38,339 nucleotides of DNA from Gammaproteobacteria bacterium. GTDB lineage: Bacteria > Pseudomonadota > Gammaproteobacteria > GCA-001735895. The stretch lies in contig JAACFA010000033.1 of assembly GCA_009937625.1 (NCBI GenBank), positions 1 to 38,339 on the forward strand. The letters run 5' to 3'. The position numbers and the translations under genes are program-made. Below are positions 16,195 through 25,257 of this stretch, one piece after another. Every line of letters starts with the position of its first letter. Position 1 is the first letter of the stretch. Below the pieces are notes generated by a model. The model was not told where the DNA came from and made no database searches. It saw only the letters and a list, made by a program, of their open reading frames with translations.

Positions 16195-18926
16195 ATGGAC
16201 AAAACTTACGATCCGCATTCGATTGAACAGACCTGGTACCAGCGCTGGGAAGAAAAGGGTTATTTTGCCGCCAGCGGCGACGGCGACCCCTACTGCATCG
16301 TGATCCCGCCACCGAACGTGACCGGCAGCCTGCACATGGGTCACGCCTTCCAGGATACGATCATGGATACGCTGATTCGCTACCATCGCATGAAGGGTGA
16401 CAATACCCTGTGGCAGCCGGGCACCGATCACGCCGGTATCGCGACGCAAATGGTCGTCGAGCGTCAACTTGGGCAGGAAGGCAAAACCCGCCACGACCTG
16501 GGCCGCGACGCCTTCACCGAACGCGTGTGGCAATGGAAGGCGGAATCCGGCGACACGATTACGCGTCAACTGCGCCGCATGGGCGCCTCGCCGGACTGGT
16601 CGCGCGAACGTTTTACAATGGACGACGGGCTTTCCGCCGCGGTGCAGGAAGTGTTAAACGCCTGGTTAACTGGGACCCGGTACTGCATACGGCGATCTCC
16701 GATCTCGAGGTCCTCAACGAAGAGGAAAAGGGATATCTCTACCACGTGCGTTACCCGCTGGTCGACGGTCCGATCAACGGCGTTACCCATCTGGAAATCG
16801 CGACCACCCGCCCCGAAACGATTCTTGCCGACGGCGCACTCGCGGTTAGCCCCGGGGACGAGCGCTACCGGGATTTCGTCGGCAAACGAGTGCAGGTGCC
16901 GATGACGACGCGCATCATCCCGATTATAACCGACGACTACGTCGACCCCGAGTTCGGTACCGGCTGCGTCAAGATCACCCCGGCACATGACTTCAACGAT
17001 TACGAGGTCGGGCAACGCCACGAAATGGAAGTGATCAACCTGTTCACGATCGACGCGGTGATGAATGAAAACGCGCCACCCGGCTACCAGGGCATGGATC
17101 GTTTCGACGCCCGGGACAAGATCGTCAAGGATCTCGAAGCCGCCGGGTTGTTGGTCAAGGTCGAGGATCATGTCTATAAACGGCCTTATGGAGACCGGTC
17201 GGGCGTGGTCATCGAACCCTACCTGACCGATCAGTGGTTCGTGCGCGCCGAGCCGCTAGCCAAGCCTTCGATCGCGGCGGTCAAGGACGGCAGAATTCGC
17301 TTTATTCCGGAGAACTGGAGCAAAACCTATTACAACTGGATGGAAGACATCCAGGACTGGTGCATCTCGCGCCAGCTCTGGTGGGGTCACCGTATCCCCG
17401 CCTGGTACGACAACTACGGCAACGTTTATGTCGCCGCGAGCATCGAGGAAGTGCGCGAAAAGTACGGCCTGGCGGCCGATATCGAACTAACCCAGGACGA
17501 AGACGTGCTCGATACCTGGTTTTCATCCGCGCTGTGGCCGTTTAGCACGCTCGGCTGGCCCGACCGCGAGGATCCGGCACTGCAGAGTTTTTATCCGACC
17601 AGCGTGCTGGTGACCGGCTTCGACATAATCTTTTTCTGGGTAGCGCGCATGATCATGTTCGGCCTCAAGTTCATGGACGAAGTGCCATTCCACCAGGTTT
17701 ACATTCACGGCCTGGTGCGCGATGCCGACGGCAACAAGATGTCTAAGTCTAAGGGTAACGTGCTCGACCCGCTGGATCTGATCGACGGCATTTCCCTCGA
17801 CGACCTGCTGGCCAAGCGCACCACCGGCCTGATGCAGCCGGAGATGGCTCCAAAAATAGAGGCCGCTACGCGCAAGCATTTTCCCGACGGGATCCCGGCC
17901 TACGGCACCGACGCCCTGCGCTTTACCTTTACCGCGCTGGCTACTACCGGACGTGATATTCGATTCGATCTGGGACGAATCGAAGGCTATCGCAACTTCT
18001 GTAACAAGCTGTGGAACGCGACGCGCTACGTGTTGCAAAACACCGAGGGCGAAGACTGCACCGCGGGCAGCCCGACGCTGGCGGACCGCTGGATCATCGC
18101 ACGCCTGCAGCAGGTCAGCGGCGATATCGCCAACCACATCGAAAACTATCGCTTCGACCTGGTGGCACGGGATCTCTACGAATTCGTCTGGAACGACTAT
18201 TGCGACTGGTACATCGAACTCTCCAAGCCGGTTCTGTACTCCGACGACTACCCGGTCGCGGCCAGGAAAGCTGCACGCCACACGCTGGTCACGGTGCTCG
18301 AATCCATTCTGCGGCTGTTGCATCCCGTTATGCCCTACATCACCGAGGAACTCTGGCAACGCGTCGCGCCGCTGGCCTGGATCGAGGGCGAAACCATTAT
18401 GCGGCGCGACTATCCCGAGTCAGATCCTGCGCTGATCGACGACGCGGTGCTGGCGGAGCTCGACTGGGTCAAACAATTCATCATGGGCGTGCGCCAGATT
18501 CGATCCGAAATGGATATCAAACCCGGCCGGCCGTTACCCGTCATCTGCCAGCATGGCAGTAGCGAAGATCAGCAGCGCATCGAAAACAATCGGGGGCTGC
18601 TGCAGGCGCTGGCGAAACTGGAGTCGATTACCTGGCTCGATGCCGCAGCGCAAGCGCCCGAATCCGCGACCTCGCTGGTCGGCGAAATGCAGCTGCTAAT
18701 ACCGCTGGCGGGACTGATCGACAAACAGGCAGAGCTAGCGCGGTTGCAGAAAAATATCGCCCGGCTGGAGCAGGACGCCGAGCGCATCAATACCAAGCTG
18801 TCGAATGAAAACTTCGTTTCGCGGGCGCCGGAAGCCGTGGTCGCGAAAGAAAAGGAAAAGCTCGCCGAAGCCGAATTCGCGCTCAACAGCCTGCGGGCTC
18901 AGGCGGAGCGTATCGCTGCCATATAA
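16195..18926 (+). pseudogene. valS: Valyl-tRNA synthetase, reading frame broken near 16655
   Basis: ValS charges tRNA-Val and edits mischarged threonine; it is essential. The ATG at 16195 gives [24 protein letters not shown]. The class-I HIGH motif is in [20 protein letters not shown]. The first frame holds to AAVQEV at 16653. The protein then continues in another frame at [19 protein letters not shown]. The 13 or so intervening residues that are highly conserved (E. coli FVRLYKEDLIYRG) are absent, which fits a 37-nt loss and gives about 922 aa when restored. Downstream, the editing domain ([26 protein letters not shown]), [18 protein letters not shown], the KMSKS loop ([17 protein letters not shown]), the anticodon-binding domain and the C-terminal coiled coil (about the last 65 residues) are intact. 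As read the gene cannot make a functional enzyme, so sequence error is likely. Confidence 0.94.
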
Positions 18927-19076
18927 CAAGAGGCCGAGTTCGACAGCCCTCTCGAATCACATCCGGGCTTTGCGGGCCCGGTGGATACTCGCTGGTAAGC
19001 GGGATTTAACAATGAACTTTCTGCAGCACCCCTGTTCAAAACACCTATAAATTCAAACCAAAGCAAGGGGAGTAGG

Positions 19077-19538
19077 ATGATCGGATTAGTAGAAAAACTG
19101 GATGTGCCAACGCAGACGATGAGCGAACTGCTGTCGAAGCTGGAAGCGCCTTTCCTGTTATTTATCAGGGTATATGTTGCCTGGGTGTTCCTGAAATCGG
19201 GTATGCACAAGATTAGCGACTGGGAAACCACGCTGGTCCTGTTCGAGTACGAGTACCAGGTACCGTTATTGAACTTCGAACTGGCGGCTTACCTTGCCAC
19301 CTTTGGTGAACTGGTGTTGCCGGTATTCCTGATTGCAGGACTCGGCACCCGCTTCACCGCCATCGCGCTAAGCTTCGTCAATATCATGGCCGTGATCTCT
19401 TATTACGCCACGCTGGCCAAGGGCGCCGGTCTGGTTTGGCATTACCTGTGGGGTTCGATGCTGCTGACTAGCATCATCTATGGCGGCGGATTATTCTCCA
19501 TCGACCGCTGGCTCAAATCGAAACTGGGTAAGGACTAG
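19077..19538 (+). CDS. DoxX-family membrane protein
   Basis: The 153-residue protein has four hydrophobic helices (about 27-44, 68-90, 92-112 and 122-140). Its DoxX features are RVYVAWVFLKSGMHKISDWETT, then FGELVLPVFLIAGLGTRFTAIALSFVNIMAV. DoxX proteins take part in quinone-linked or sulfur redox chemistry in some organisms, but most bacterial members are uncharacterised. A very good ribosome site (AAGGGGAG) precedes the ATG. It is a single gene, convergent with the YrbL-like gene 18 nt away. Confidence 0.88.
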   Translation: MIGLVEKLDVPTQTMSELLSKLEAPFLLFIRVYVAWVFLKSGMHKISDWETTLVLFEYEYQVPLLNFELAAYLATFGELVLPVFLIAGLGTRFTAIALSFVNIMAVISYYATLAKGAGLVWHYLWGSMLLTSIIYGGGLFSIDRWLKSKLGKD

Positions 19539-19556
19539 GGCTGCCGGACGATGCGG

Positions 19557-20171
19557 TCATGAGCGGATGACTGGATAAGGCTTTAGGCGGCCGACGACCG
19601 ACGGGAACGCGGCATACCATTGTCGGTAACGCCGATCCCAGACTCCAACCAGTTTCTTGCGAGCGAGCCTGCTTGAAAAACTGGCAAGCGGAATAAAGTG
19701 ATTGTGACCGATGCCGTCGATCACCACCAGGCGGAACTCGTCGAAACCGATTCGCTGCACCAGTATTTTGGTTGGATTCAAATCGTGAAACACGATCCAT
19801 TGATCATACAGGTCCTGTTTGAGATTTTCGATTTCATTGACGATCCAGTCGTTGAAGCGGCGGTCATCCCCGACCAGGTAGTGTTGCAGCGACCTGGAAA
19901 CCCTGCCATCGTCATCCAGCACCAGGTCAAACACCGCACCCATACCCAGGTTGGTTTTAACCAGTCCATGAAATGAGGTCAGGTGATGAAAATCGACGTT
20001 GCGGCCTCGCAGGCTGCGATAATATTTCACTTCCCGCCAGAAACGCCCGACGCGACATTCGGGATGCAAAACCTTGATACAGTATTTCGCTTCCCTCGGG
20101 TGTCGATAACAGGCACGGTCGGAGCCTTCGGCAACGAGATCCTGCGCGGACAGTGAAACCGTATCGCTCAT
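19557..20171 (-). CDS. YrbL-like protein (PhoP-network / kinase-fold family)
   Basis: The 204-residue protein matches the YrbL family: an early [12 protein letters not shown]...CIKVLHPE (a kinase-like ATP-loop and lysine region), [11 protein letters not shown], a middle [23 protein letters not shown], and a catalytic-loop-like [13 protein letters not shown] followed by LVVIDGIG. E. coli yrbL is a PhoP-regulated gene of unknown function with a protein-kinase-like fold. HDLNPTKI deviates from the kinase HxDxxxxN pattern, so activity is uncertain. It occupies the place that lpxC takes after ftsZ in E. coli. No ribosome site precedes the ATG, so coupling to ftsZ translation is possible. Confidence 0.75.
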   Translation of the reverse strand: MSDTVSLSAQDLVAEGSDRACYRHPREAKYCIKVLHPECRVGRFWREVKYYRSLRGRNVDFHHLTSFHGLVKTNLGMGAVFDLVLDDDGRVSRSLQHYLVGDDRRFNDWIVNEIENLKQDLYDQWIVFHDLNPTKILVQRIGFDEFRLVVIDGIGHNHFIPLASFSSRLARKKLVGVWDRRYRQWYAAFPSVVGRLKPYPVIRS

Positions 20172-21367
20172 AAAGAAAGCGTTAGCGGGAAGACTAAGGA
20201 GTCATGGTTCATCCCTGAACCAGTCTCCTGGCAAGAGGAATTGCCGCTTAATCGGCCTGGCGACGCATCCTTGTCTTCAGGCATCTCGACCGTATCGCCG
20301 ACAATTTTCTGCCGAATCGCGGTCGGACGTTCCAGCTTCTTGTAGTCGACCTCGCCATTGCTTTCCGGTTGAATCGCGGTGGCGCCCTGCACTTCCGACA
20401 ACACCCTGTCCTTGCCGAGGCCCGTAGCCACCATCGTCACGCGCAGTTCACCATCATTCATGTTCGAGTCGATGACGGTTCCGACCACGACGTTGGCATC
20501 GGCGGAAGCCAGCTCGGTGATCGCGGTACCGACGTCGTCGAGTTCACCGATGGCCAGATCCAGCCCCGCGGTAACGTTGACCAGTATGCCCTGGGCCCCG
20601 GAAATATTGACGTCTTCCAGCAGTGGCGAAGCGATTGCGGCCATCGCCGCTTCCTTGGCGCGATTGTCGCCGGTAGCGACACCCGAACCCATCATTGCCA
20701 TACCCATTTCGGACATGACCGTGCGCACGTCGGCAAAGTCGACATTGATCAGGCCGGGGCAGGTAATCAGCTCGGCGATGCCCTGTACCGCGCCGCGCAA
20801 TACGTCGTTCGCCTTTTCGAAAACTTCCAGCAGCGAGGTCTGCTTGCCGAGCACCGGCATCAGCTTGTCGTTCGGAATAGTGATTAGCGAATCGACCACG
20901 CTGGAGAGTTCCTTGATGCCCACGTCAGCCTGTGACATGCGCTTGCTGCGTTCGAAGCCGAACGGCTTGGTTACGACCGCGACCGTCAGAATTCCCATTT
21001 CCTTGGCAATCTGCGCAATCACGGGCGCCGCACCCGTGCCGGTACCGCCACCCATGCCGGCTGTAACGAACAGCATGTTCGAGCCTTCGATCACTTCCTG
21101 GATACGTTCGCGATCTTCCAGCGCCGCCTGCCGCCCGATACCCGGATCGGCGCCAGCGCCCAGCCCCTTTGTTATGCTGGCGCCAATTTGCATTGTCGTT
21201 CGCACTTCCATCTTCTTCAGCGCCTGTACGTCGGTATTGACACACATGTACTCGACCCCTTCTATCCCGGCCGAAACCATGTGCTGTACGGCGTTGCCGC
21301 CACCACCACCGACACCAATGACCTTGATTACCGGGTCTTTGGAGTGTGAATCCATCAGTTCAAACAT
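20168..21367 (-). CDS. ftsZ: Cell division protein FtsZ, with an altered C-terminus after a small deletion
   Basis: FtsZ is the tubulin-like GTPase that forms the Z-ring. The core is intact: [12 protein letters not shown], the GTP signature [12 protein letters not shown], the T7 loop region [20 protein letters not shown], and ASPLLED. The start at 21367 has AGAGGA 7 nt upstream. After VEMPEDKD (about 20273) the frame leads into unrelated residues and a stop at 20168. In a different frame, at 20265-20248, the sequence encodes RRQAD followed by TAA, the classic FtsZ ending. The conserved terminal peptide (D-IPAFLR-type) that should precede RRQAD is absent. A deletion of length 2 mod 3 would explain both. 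This peptide binds FtsA and ZipA, so the protein as read should not divide cells. The out-of-frame tail happens to end in a 4-nt overlap with the next gene. Confidence 0.95.
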   Translation of the reverse strand: MFELMDSHSKDPVIKVIGVGGGGGNAVQHMVSAGIEGVEYMCVNTDVQALKKMEVRTTMQIGASITKGLGAGADPGIGRQAALEDRERIQEVIEGSNMLFVTAGMGGGTGTGAAPVIAQIAKEMGILTVAVVTKPFGFERSKRMSQADVGIKELSSVVDSLITIPNDKLMPVLGKQTSLLEVFEKANDVLRGAVQGIAELITCPGLINVDFADVRTVMSEMGMAMMGSGVATGDNRAKEAAMAAIASPLLEDVNISGAQGILVNVTAGLDLAIGELDDVGTAITELASADANVVVGTVIDSNMNDGELRVTMVATGLGKDRVLSEVQGATAIQPESNGEVDYKKLERPTAIRQKIVGDTVEMPEDKDASPGRLSGNSSCQETGSGMNHDSLVFPLTLSL

Positions 21368-21389
21368 GTCTTAGTCCTCTTGCTTTTAA

Positions 21390-22625
21390 TTAAAAATTGC
21401 CCTGAAACCAGCTTTTCATTCTCGCCAAAAGCCCGGCCTCGTTTTGATCGTCCAGTTGATAACCGGACAAGCCGGACTGCTGCCTGTTTCCAAACAGCAA
21501 CAGCCCAACACCCGTCGCATGTATCGGGTTGCGAACCACGTCAACCAGCCCCGATACATACTGTGGATAGCCCAGTCGGACCGGCATATGGAATATTTCC
21601 TCCGCCAGCTCGATCGCGCCTTCCATTTTCGAACTGCCCCCGGTCAGTACTACCCCGGCGGCGCATATTTCCTCGAACCCGCTGCGGCGCAACTCCGCCT
21701 GCACCAGGCTCAACAACTCCTCGTAACGCGGCTCCACCACCTCGGCCAGCGTTTGCCTTGCCAGCCGCCGAGGCTCGCGATCGCCGACACTGGGCACCTC
21801 GATGGTTTCGTCATCGGCTGCCAGCTGGCGCAGCGCGCAGGCGTACTTGACCTTCAAATCGTTGGCGTACTGGGTCGGCGTGCGCAGCGCCACCGCGATA
21901 TCGTTGGTGACCTGGTCGCCGGCGATCGGAATGACCGCGGTATGACGAATCGCGCCGTCCGAGAACACCGCGATATCGGTGGTGCCCCCGCCTATGTCTA
22001 CCAGGCACACGCCCAGTTCCTTTTCATCGTCGGTCAGGACCGAGCTGGCGGAGGCCAGCTGCTCGAGAATCACGTCGTCGACCTCGAGACCGCAACGACG
22101 CACGCATTTGATGATATTCTGGGCCGCACTGACGGCCCCGGTTACCAGGTGCACCTTGGCCTCGAGCCGAACCCCTGACATGCTGATCGGGTCGCGAATA
22201 CCCTCGGAGTTATCGATCACGAATTCCTGCGGCAGCACGTGCAGGATGCGCTGGTCGGCCGGTATCGCAACCGCCTTGGCGGCGTCGATGACGCGCGCCA
22301 CGTCCGCCGGGGTAACTTCCTTTTCCTTGATAGCGACAATGCCGTGCGAGTTGATGCTGCGGATATGGCTGCCGGCGATACCCGCGTAAACCGAGCGAAT
22401 CTGGCAGCCCGCCATCAGCTCGGCCTCTTCGACCGCACGCTGGATCGACTGCACCGTCGACTCGATATTGACCACGACACCTTTCTTCAGGCCGCGCGAG
22501 GGCTGAGTGCCGATACCGATAATTTCGATATCGCCCTCGACGGTAACCTCGCCGACGATCGCCACCACCTTGGAGGTGCCGATATCAAGTCCGACGATCA
22601 GGTTGCTGGATGTCTTTTTAGACAT
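21390..22625 (-). CDS. ftsA: Cell division protein FtsA
   Basis: FtsA is the actin-like ATPase that tethers FtsZ to the membrane and recruits the divisome. The start at 22625 (MSKKTSSNLIVGLDIGTSKVVAIVGEV) has GGAG 8 nt upstream; the frame is open further but without family similarity. The 411-residue protein has the phosphate-1 motif (GLDIGTSK), a 1C domain with IAGSHIRSINSHG, the phosphate-2 motif (VDIGGGTTDIAVF), the adenosine motif (LTGGSSKMEGAIELAEEIF) and a C-terminal amphipathic membrane-targeting helix (LLARMKSWFQGNF). It overlaps ftsQ by 8 nt and lies 22 nt from ftsZ. Confidence 0.96.
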   Translation of the reverse strand: MSKKTSSNLIVGLDIGTSKVVAIVGEVTVEGDIEIIGIGTQPSRGLKKGVVVNIESTVQSIQRAVEEAELMAGCQIRSVYAGIAGSHIRSINSHGIVAIKEKEVTPADVARVIDAAKAVAIPADQRILHVLPQEFVIDNSEGIRDPISMSGVRLEAKVHLVTGAVSAAQNIIKCVRRCGLEVDDVILEQLASASSVLTDDEKELGVCLVDIGGGTTDIAVFSDGAIRHTAVIPIAGDQVTNDIAVALRTPTQYANDLKVKYACALRQLAADDETIEVPSVGDREPRRLARQTLAEVVEPRYEELLSLVQAELRRSGFEEICAAGVVLTGGSSKMEGAIELAEEIFHMPVRLGYPQYVSGLVDVVRNPIHATGVGLLLFGNRQQSGLSGYQLDDQNEAGLLARMKSWFQGNF

Positions 22626-23415
22626 TGCTGTTACTCCAGATTGATGCCTTGTCGCTACCCTGTAGCGCTTCCTGTTTCCAGGAAACGGCAAAGCCGTTGC
22701 TATAGCGCAAATCGAGGCGCTGGATCTGTTCGCGCCGCGGCAGGATTTGTTGTTCGTAAATACTGACCAGCCGATCTATCCTGCGCTCGACATCCTGCCT
22801 GCCAAGCTTTATTTTCAGGCCGTTGATCAACTCGACGTCAAGCGCACCGCGGCTGTCGATATGCAACGCCACGACCCGCTCGTCGACGCTGGCGAAGCGC
22901 GCGGTCAGCGCATGGTACTGGCGCAGTGCCCACTCCGGCCGGTGACTGGCGGAATATACGAGCGGCAGATGGCCGAATGCCCCGCTGTCCGCCTCGTATA
23001 CCCTGGCCCTGTCACTCAACAGGTGCCGCTCGTCCCAGCGCGCCACGGGTTTCTTCTCGGTAATGGTTACCCGCACCCGATCGGGCCAGACTCGGCGTAC
23101 CGAAACCGAGTCGGTCCAGGATTTGTCGTGCAGCACGCGCTGCATCTGATGAATGTCCAGAGAAAAGAATCCCTGACCGATAAATGGTTGTAATGCCTGT
23201 TCGATCTCGTCCTGATCGAGGTACTCGAAGGTTCCCGCAAGCTGAATACTGCGGATCGGGAGTATCTCGTCCATGCGCGACAGGTGGTATCCGGCGAATG
23301 CAATCGGCACCAGCAGAAAAATCCAGTTGTAGGATTTGCGCCATTGGAACGATCTGGGCTGCGCCGCCGGTATCTTGCGTTTTGCCTGGGCGGCCTGCTT
23401 GCGAAACCTAAACAT
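22618..23415 (-). CDS. ftsQ: Cell division protein FtsQ
   Basis: FtsQ is a bitopic inner-membrane protein that links early and late divisome proteins through the FtsQLB complex. It has a basic cytoplasmic N-terminus (MFRFRKQAAQAKRKIP), one membrane helix (NWIFLLVPIAFAGYHL), a POTRA domain (ILPIRSIQLAGTFEYLDQDEIEQAL...) and a C-terminal beta domain with WPDRVRVTITEKKPVARW. The ATG at 23415 is chosen because AGGAG lies 9 nt upstream; the upstream ATG at 23424 directly abuts that site. It overlaps ddl by 8 nt. Confidence 0.94.
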   Translation of the reverse strand: MFRFRKQAAQAKRKIPAAQPRSFQWRKSYNWIFLLVPIAFAGYHLSRMDEILPIRSIQLAGTFEYLDQDEIEQALQPFIGQGFFSLDIHQMQRVLHDKSWTDSVSVRRVWPDRVRVTITEKKPVARWDERHLLSDRARVYEADSGAFGHLPLVYSASHRPEWALRQYHALTARFASVDERVVALHIDSRGALDVELINGLKIKLGRQDVERRIDRLVSIYEQQILPRREQIQRLDLRYSNGFAVSWKQEALQGSDKASIWSNSNV

Positions 23416-24367
23416 CAGTATCATCTCCTGTCAGCGTCGCTTCGAGAATCCGGAGCACCAGGTCAGGCATTTCCAGCCCAACGGCGCGGCCCGCCATCGG
23501 TACCAGGCTGTGATCGGTCATACCCGGGACGGTGTTGACTTCGATGATCCACGGCTGCTGCTCGGCATCGAGCATCAGGTCGACTCGACCCCAGTCGCTC
23601 ACCCGGGTAGCGCGGATGGTGGCGCGCACCAGGTCATTGATCTGATCGACTTTGTCATCGTCGAGACCGCTGGGGCAGGTATAAACGGTGTCGTCGGCGA
23701 GATACTTGGCTTCGTAATCGTAAAATTCGCGCGGGGTATCGAGCTTGATCAACGGCAACACGTCATCGCCGACAAAAGCCGCGGTGTACTCGCCGCCAGT
23801 GATGAACTTCTCGGCGAACACGGCACCATAACGGCGCGCCTTTTCCCAGGCAGGCAACAAGTCGTCGGCCTGGTGCACCGGGGTCATGCCAATGCTGGAT
23901 CCCTCGAGCACCGGCTTGACAAACACCGGCAGGCCGAAATCCTGCAACAAACGTTCACAATCGGCCTCGCTGTAAAGTTCGATGAAATCGGGCGTCGGGA
24001 TGCCGCTGCATCGAATCACTTTCTTGGTCAGCACCTTGTCCATGGTTAACGCCAGCGCGCCAACTGCGCTGCCGGTGCTCGGAATTCCAAGAAAGTCCAG
24101 CACCGCTCTGATACTGCCATCCTCGCCGCCGCGTCCGTGCAGCACGTTGAACACTCGGTCGACCTCGAGCTCGGCCAGTTGGTGAAAGGCAGGCGCCTGC
24201 AAATCTACCGGGACGGCGTCGACACCGGCTTCCAGCAACGCCTGGTAAACCGCGTTACCGCTTTTTAACGACACCTCGCGCTCGGCCGAATCGCCACCCA
24301 TCAGTACCGCCACCCGGCCACATTTCGCGGCGGCATCGGCGGCGGCTTTCTGTATGACAGTGCTCAT
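23408..24367 (-). CDS. ddl: D-alanine--D-alanine ligase (Ddl)
   Basis: This ATP-grasp enzyme makes the D-Ala-D-Ala dipeptide that MurF adds to UDP-MurNAc-tripeptide. The 319-residue protein shows VAVLMGGDSAEREVSLKSG, the catalytic-loop HGRGGEDGSIRAVLDFLGIPSTGS, KPVLEGSSIGM, FYDYEAKYLADDT, and the metal-binding end IIEVNTVPGMTDHSLVPMA. The N-terminal extension of about 15 residues is slightly longer than E. coli DdlB. The start overlaps murB by 4 nt (ATGA) and has GGGGGAGG upstream. Its dcw position indicates the DdlB type. Confidence 0.95.
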   Translation of the reverse strand: MSTVIQKAAADAAAKCGRVAVLMGGDSAEREVSLKSGNAVYQALLEAGVDAVPVDLQAPAFHQLAELEVDRVFNVLHGRGGEDGSIRAVLDFLGIPSTGSAVGALALTMDKVLTKKVIRCSGIPTPDFIELYSEADCERLLQDFGLPVFVKPVLEGSSIGMTPVHQADDLLPAWEKARRYGAVFAEKFITGGEYTAAFVGDDVLPLIKLDTPREFYDYEAKYLADDTVYTCPSGLDDDKVDQINDLVRATIRATRVSDWGRVDLMLDAEQQPWIIEVNTVPGMTDHSLVPMAGRAVGLEMPDLVLRILEATLTGDDTDV

Positions 24368-25257
24368 AGCGCCTCCCCCACGATGCGCACCTCGGTTTCC
24401 AGTTCGACGTCGAAGCGCTCGGCCACGGTTCGACGCACGTATTCGATCAGCGCCTCGACATCCTGCGCGGTGGTGTGTTCGTTGCTGATAATGAAATTGG
24501 CATGCTTATCGGAGACGCAGGCGGTGCCGAGACAATGGCCCTTGAGACCAGCGGCTTCGATCAATTGCGCCGCGTGCTTACCCCTGGGATTCTTGAATAC
24601 CGAGCCGCAGGAAGGCAGGCCTATGGGTTGCGTGTCATTGCGTTGCCGCAGCAACTGGCGGATATTCGAGACCTCGTCGGCCGCACGCGGCTCGAAATGA
24701 AATATCGCCGCCGCAAACCATTCCGAGCCTGGCAGCGCAACATTGCGATATCCGATTTCGAAATCCTGCGGCCTACGTTCGATCAACCTGCCCCGGCGAT
24801 CGATCATGATTACCCGCTGCACCGCGGCCCAGGTCTCACCGCCAAAGGCGCCTGCATTCATCGCCAGCGCACCGCCGATCGTGCCGGGTATCCCGGCAAA
24901 GAAATCCGCGCCGGCAAGATTCTGTTTGTGGCAGAACTTGGCCAGCTTGGCGCAGCTGACGCCGCATTCGACATACAGGCTAGCGTCGTCTTGCAGGCGA
25001 ATTTCACTGAGTGCATTCAGCGGCGCCACGACCTGGCCCCGGAATCCACCATCCCGCACCAGCAGATTGCTGCCCAGGCCGACCCAGAGTAGCTCGACAT
25101 CAGGGTCCAGCACGGCGAGGAAGGCCTGTAAATCCTGCAGGTCCGCGGGCACGTAGTAGCGGTCGGCGGGCCCGCCCAGGCGCCAGCTGGTGTGTTTCGA
25201 CATCGGCTCGTCGAACATCAGCTTGCCCCTGATGGATGCTTTGGCGGCCACGTTCAT
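24364..25257 (-). CDS. murB: UDP-N-acetylenolpyruvoylglucosamine reductase (MurB)
   Basis: MurB is the FAD enzyme that reduces UDP-GlcNAc-enolpyruvate to UDP-MurNAc with NADPH. The 297-residue form has the FAD-binding motifs ([55 protein letters not shown]), the proton-donor region [10 protein letters not shown] and DKHANFIIS near the C-terminus. Its short length and GSVFKNP segment indicate the type II MurB of many dcw clusters rather than the longer E. coli type I. It overlaps murC and ddl by 4 nt each. Confidence 0.95.
   Translation of the reverse strand: MNVAAKASIRGKLMFDEPMSKHTSWRLGGPADRYYVPADLQDLQAFLAVLDPDVELLWVGLGSNLLVRDGGFRGQVVAPLNALSEIRLQDDASLYVECGVSCAKLAKFCHKQNLAGADFFAGIPGTIGGALAMNAGAFGGETWAAVQRVIMIDRRGRLIERRPQDFEIGYRNVALPGSEWFAAAIFHFEPRAADEVSNIRQLLRQRNDTQPIGLPSCGSVFKNPRGKHAAQLIEAAGLKGHCLGTACVSDKHANFIISNEHTTAQDVEALIEYVRRTVAERFDVELETEVRIVGEAL

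Noticed and set aside
18955-18985. Dyad CCGGGC...GCCCGG after valS as a terminator
   Set aside because: The stem is short and no T-run follows, so a terminator call is not supported.
1886-20273. Programmed translational bypassing or RNA editing as the reason for the broken genes
   Set aside because: Bypassing skips extra sequence, whereas here conserved residues are absent from the DNA. No shared motif is present at the seven junctions, and essential genes of unrelated function are hit.
20379-21374. Long open frame (331 codons) on the + strand opposite ftsZ, and similar ones opposite ftsA, rsmH, parC and ftsI
   Set aside because: They mirror highly GC-rich codon positions of clearly conserved genes, lack family motifs and have no ribosome sites; they are shadows.
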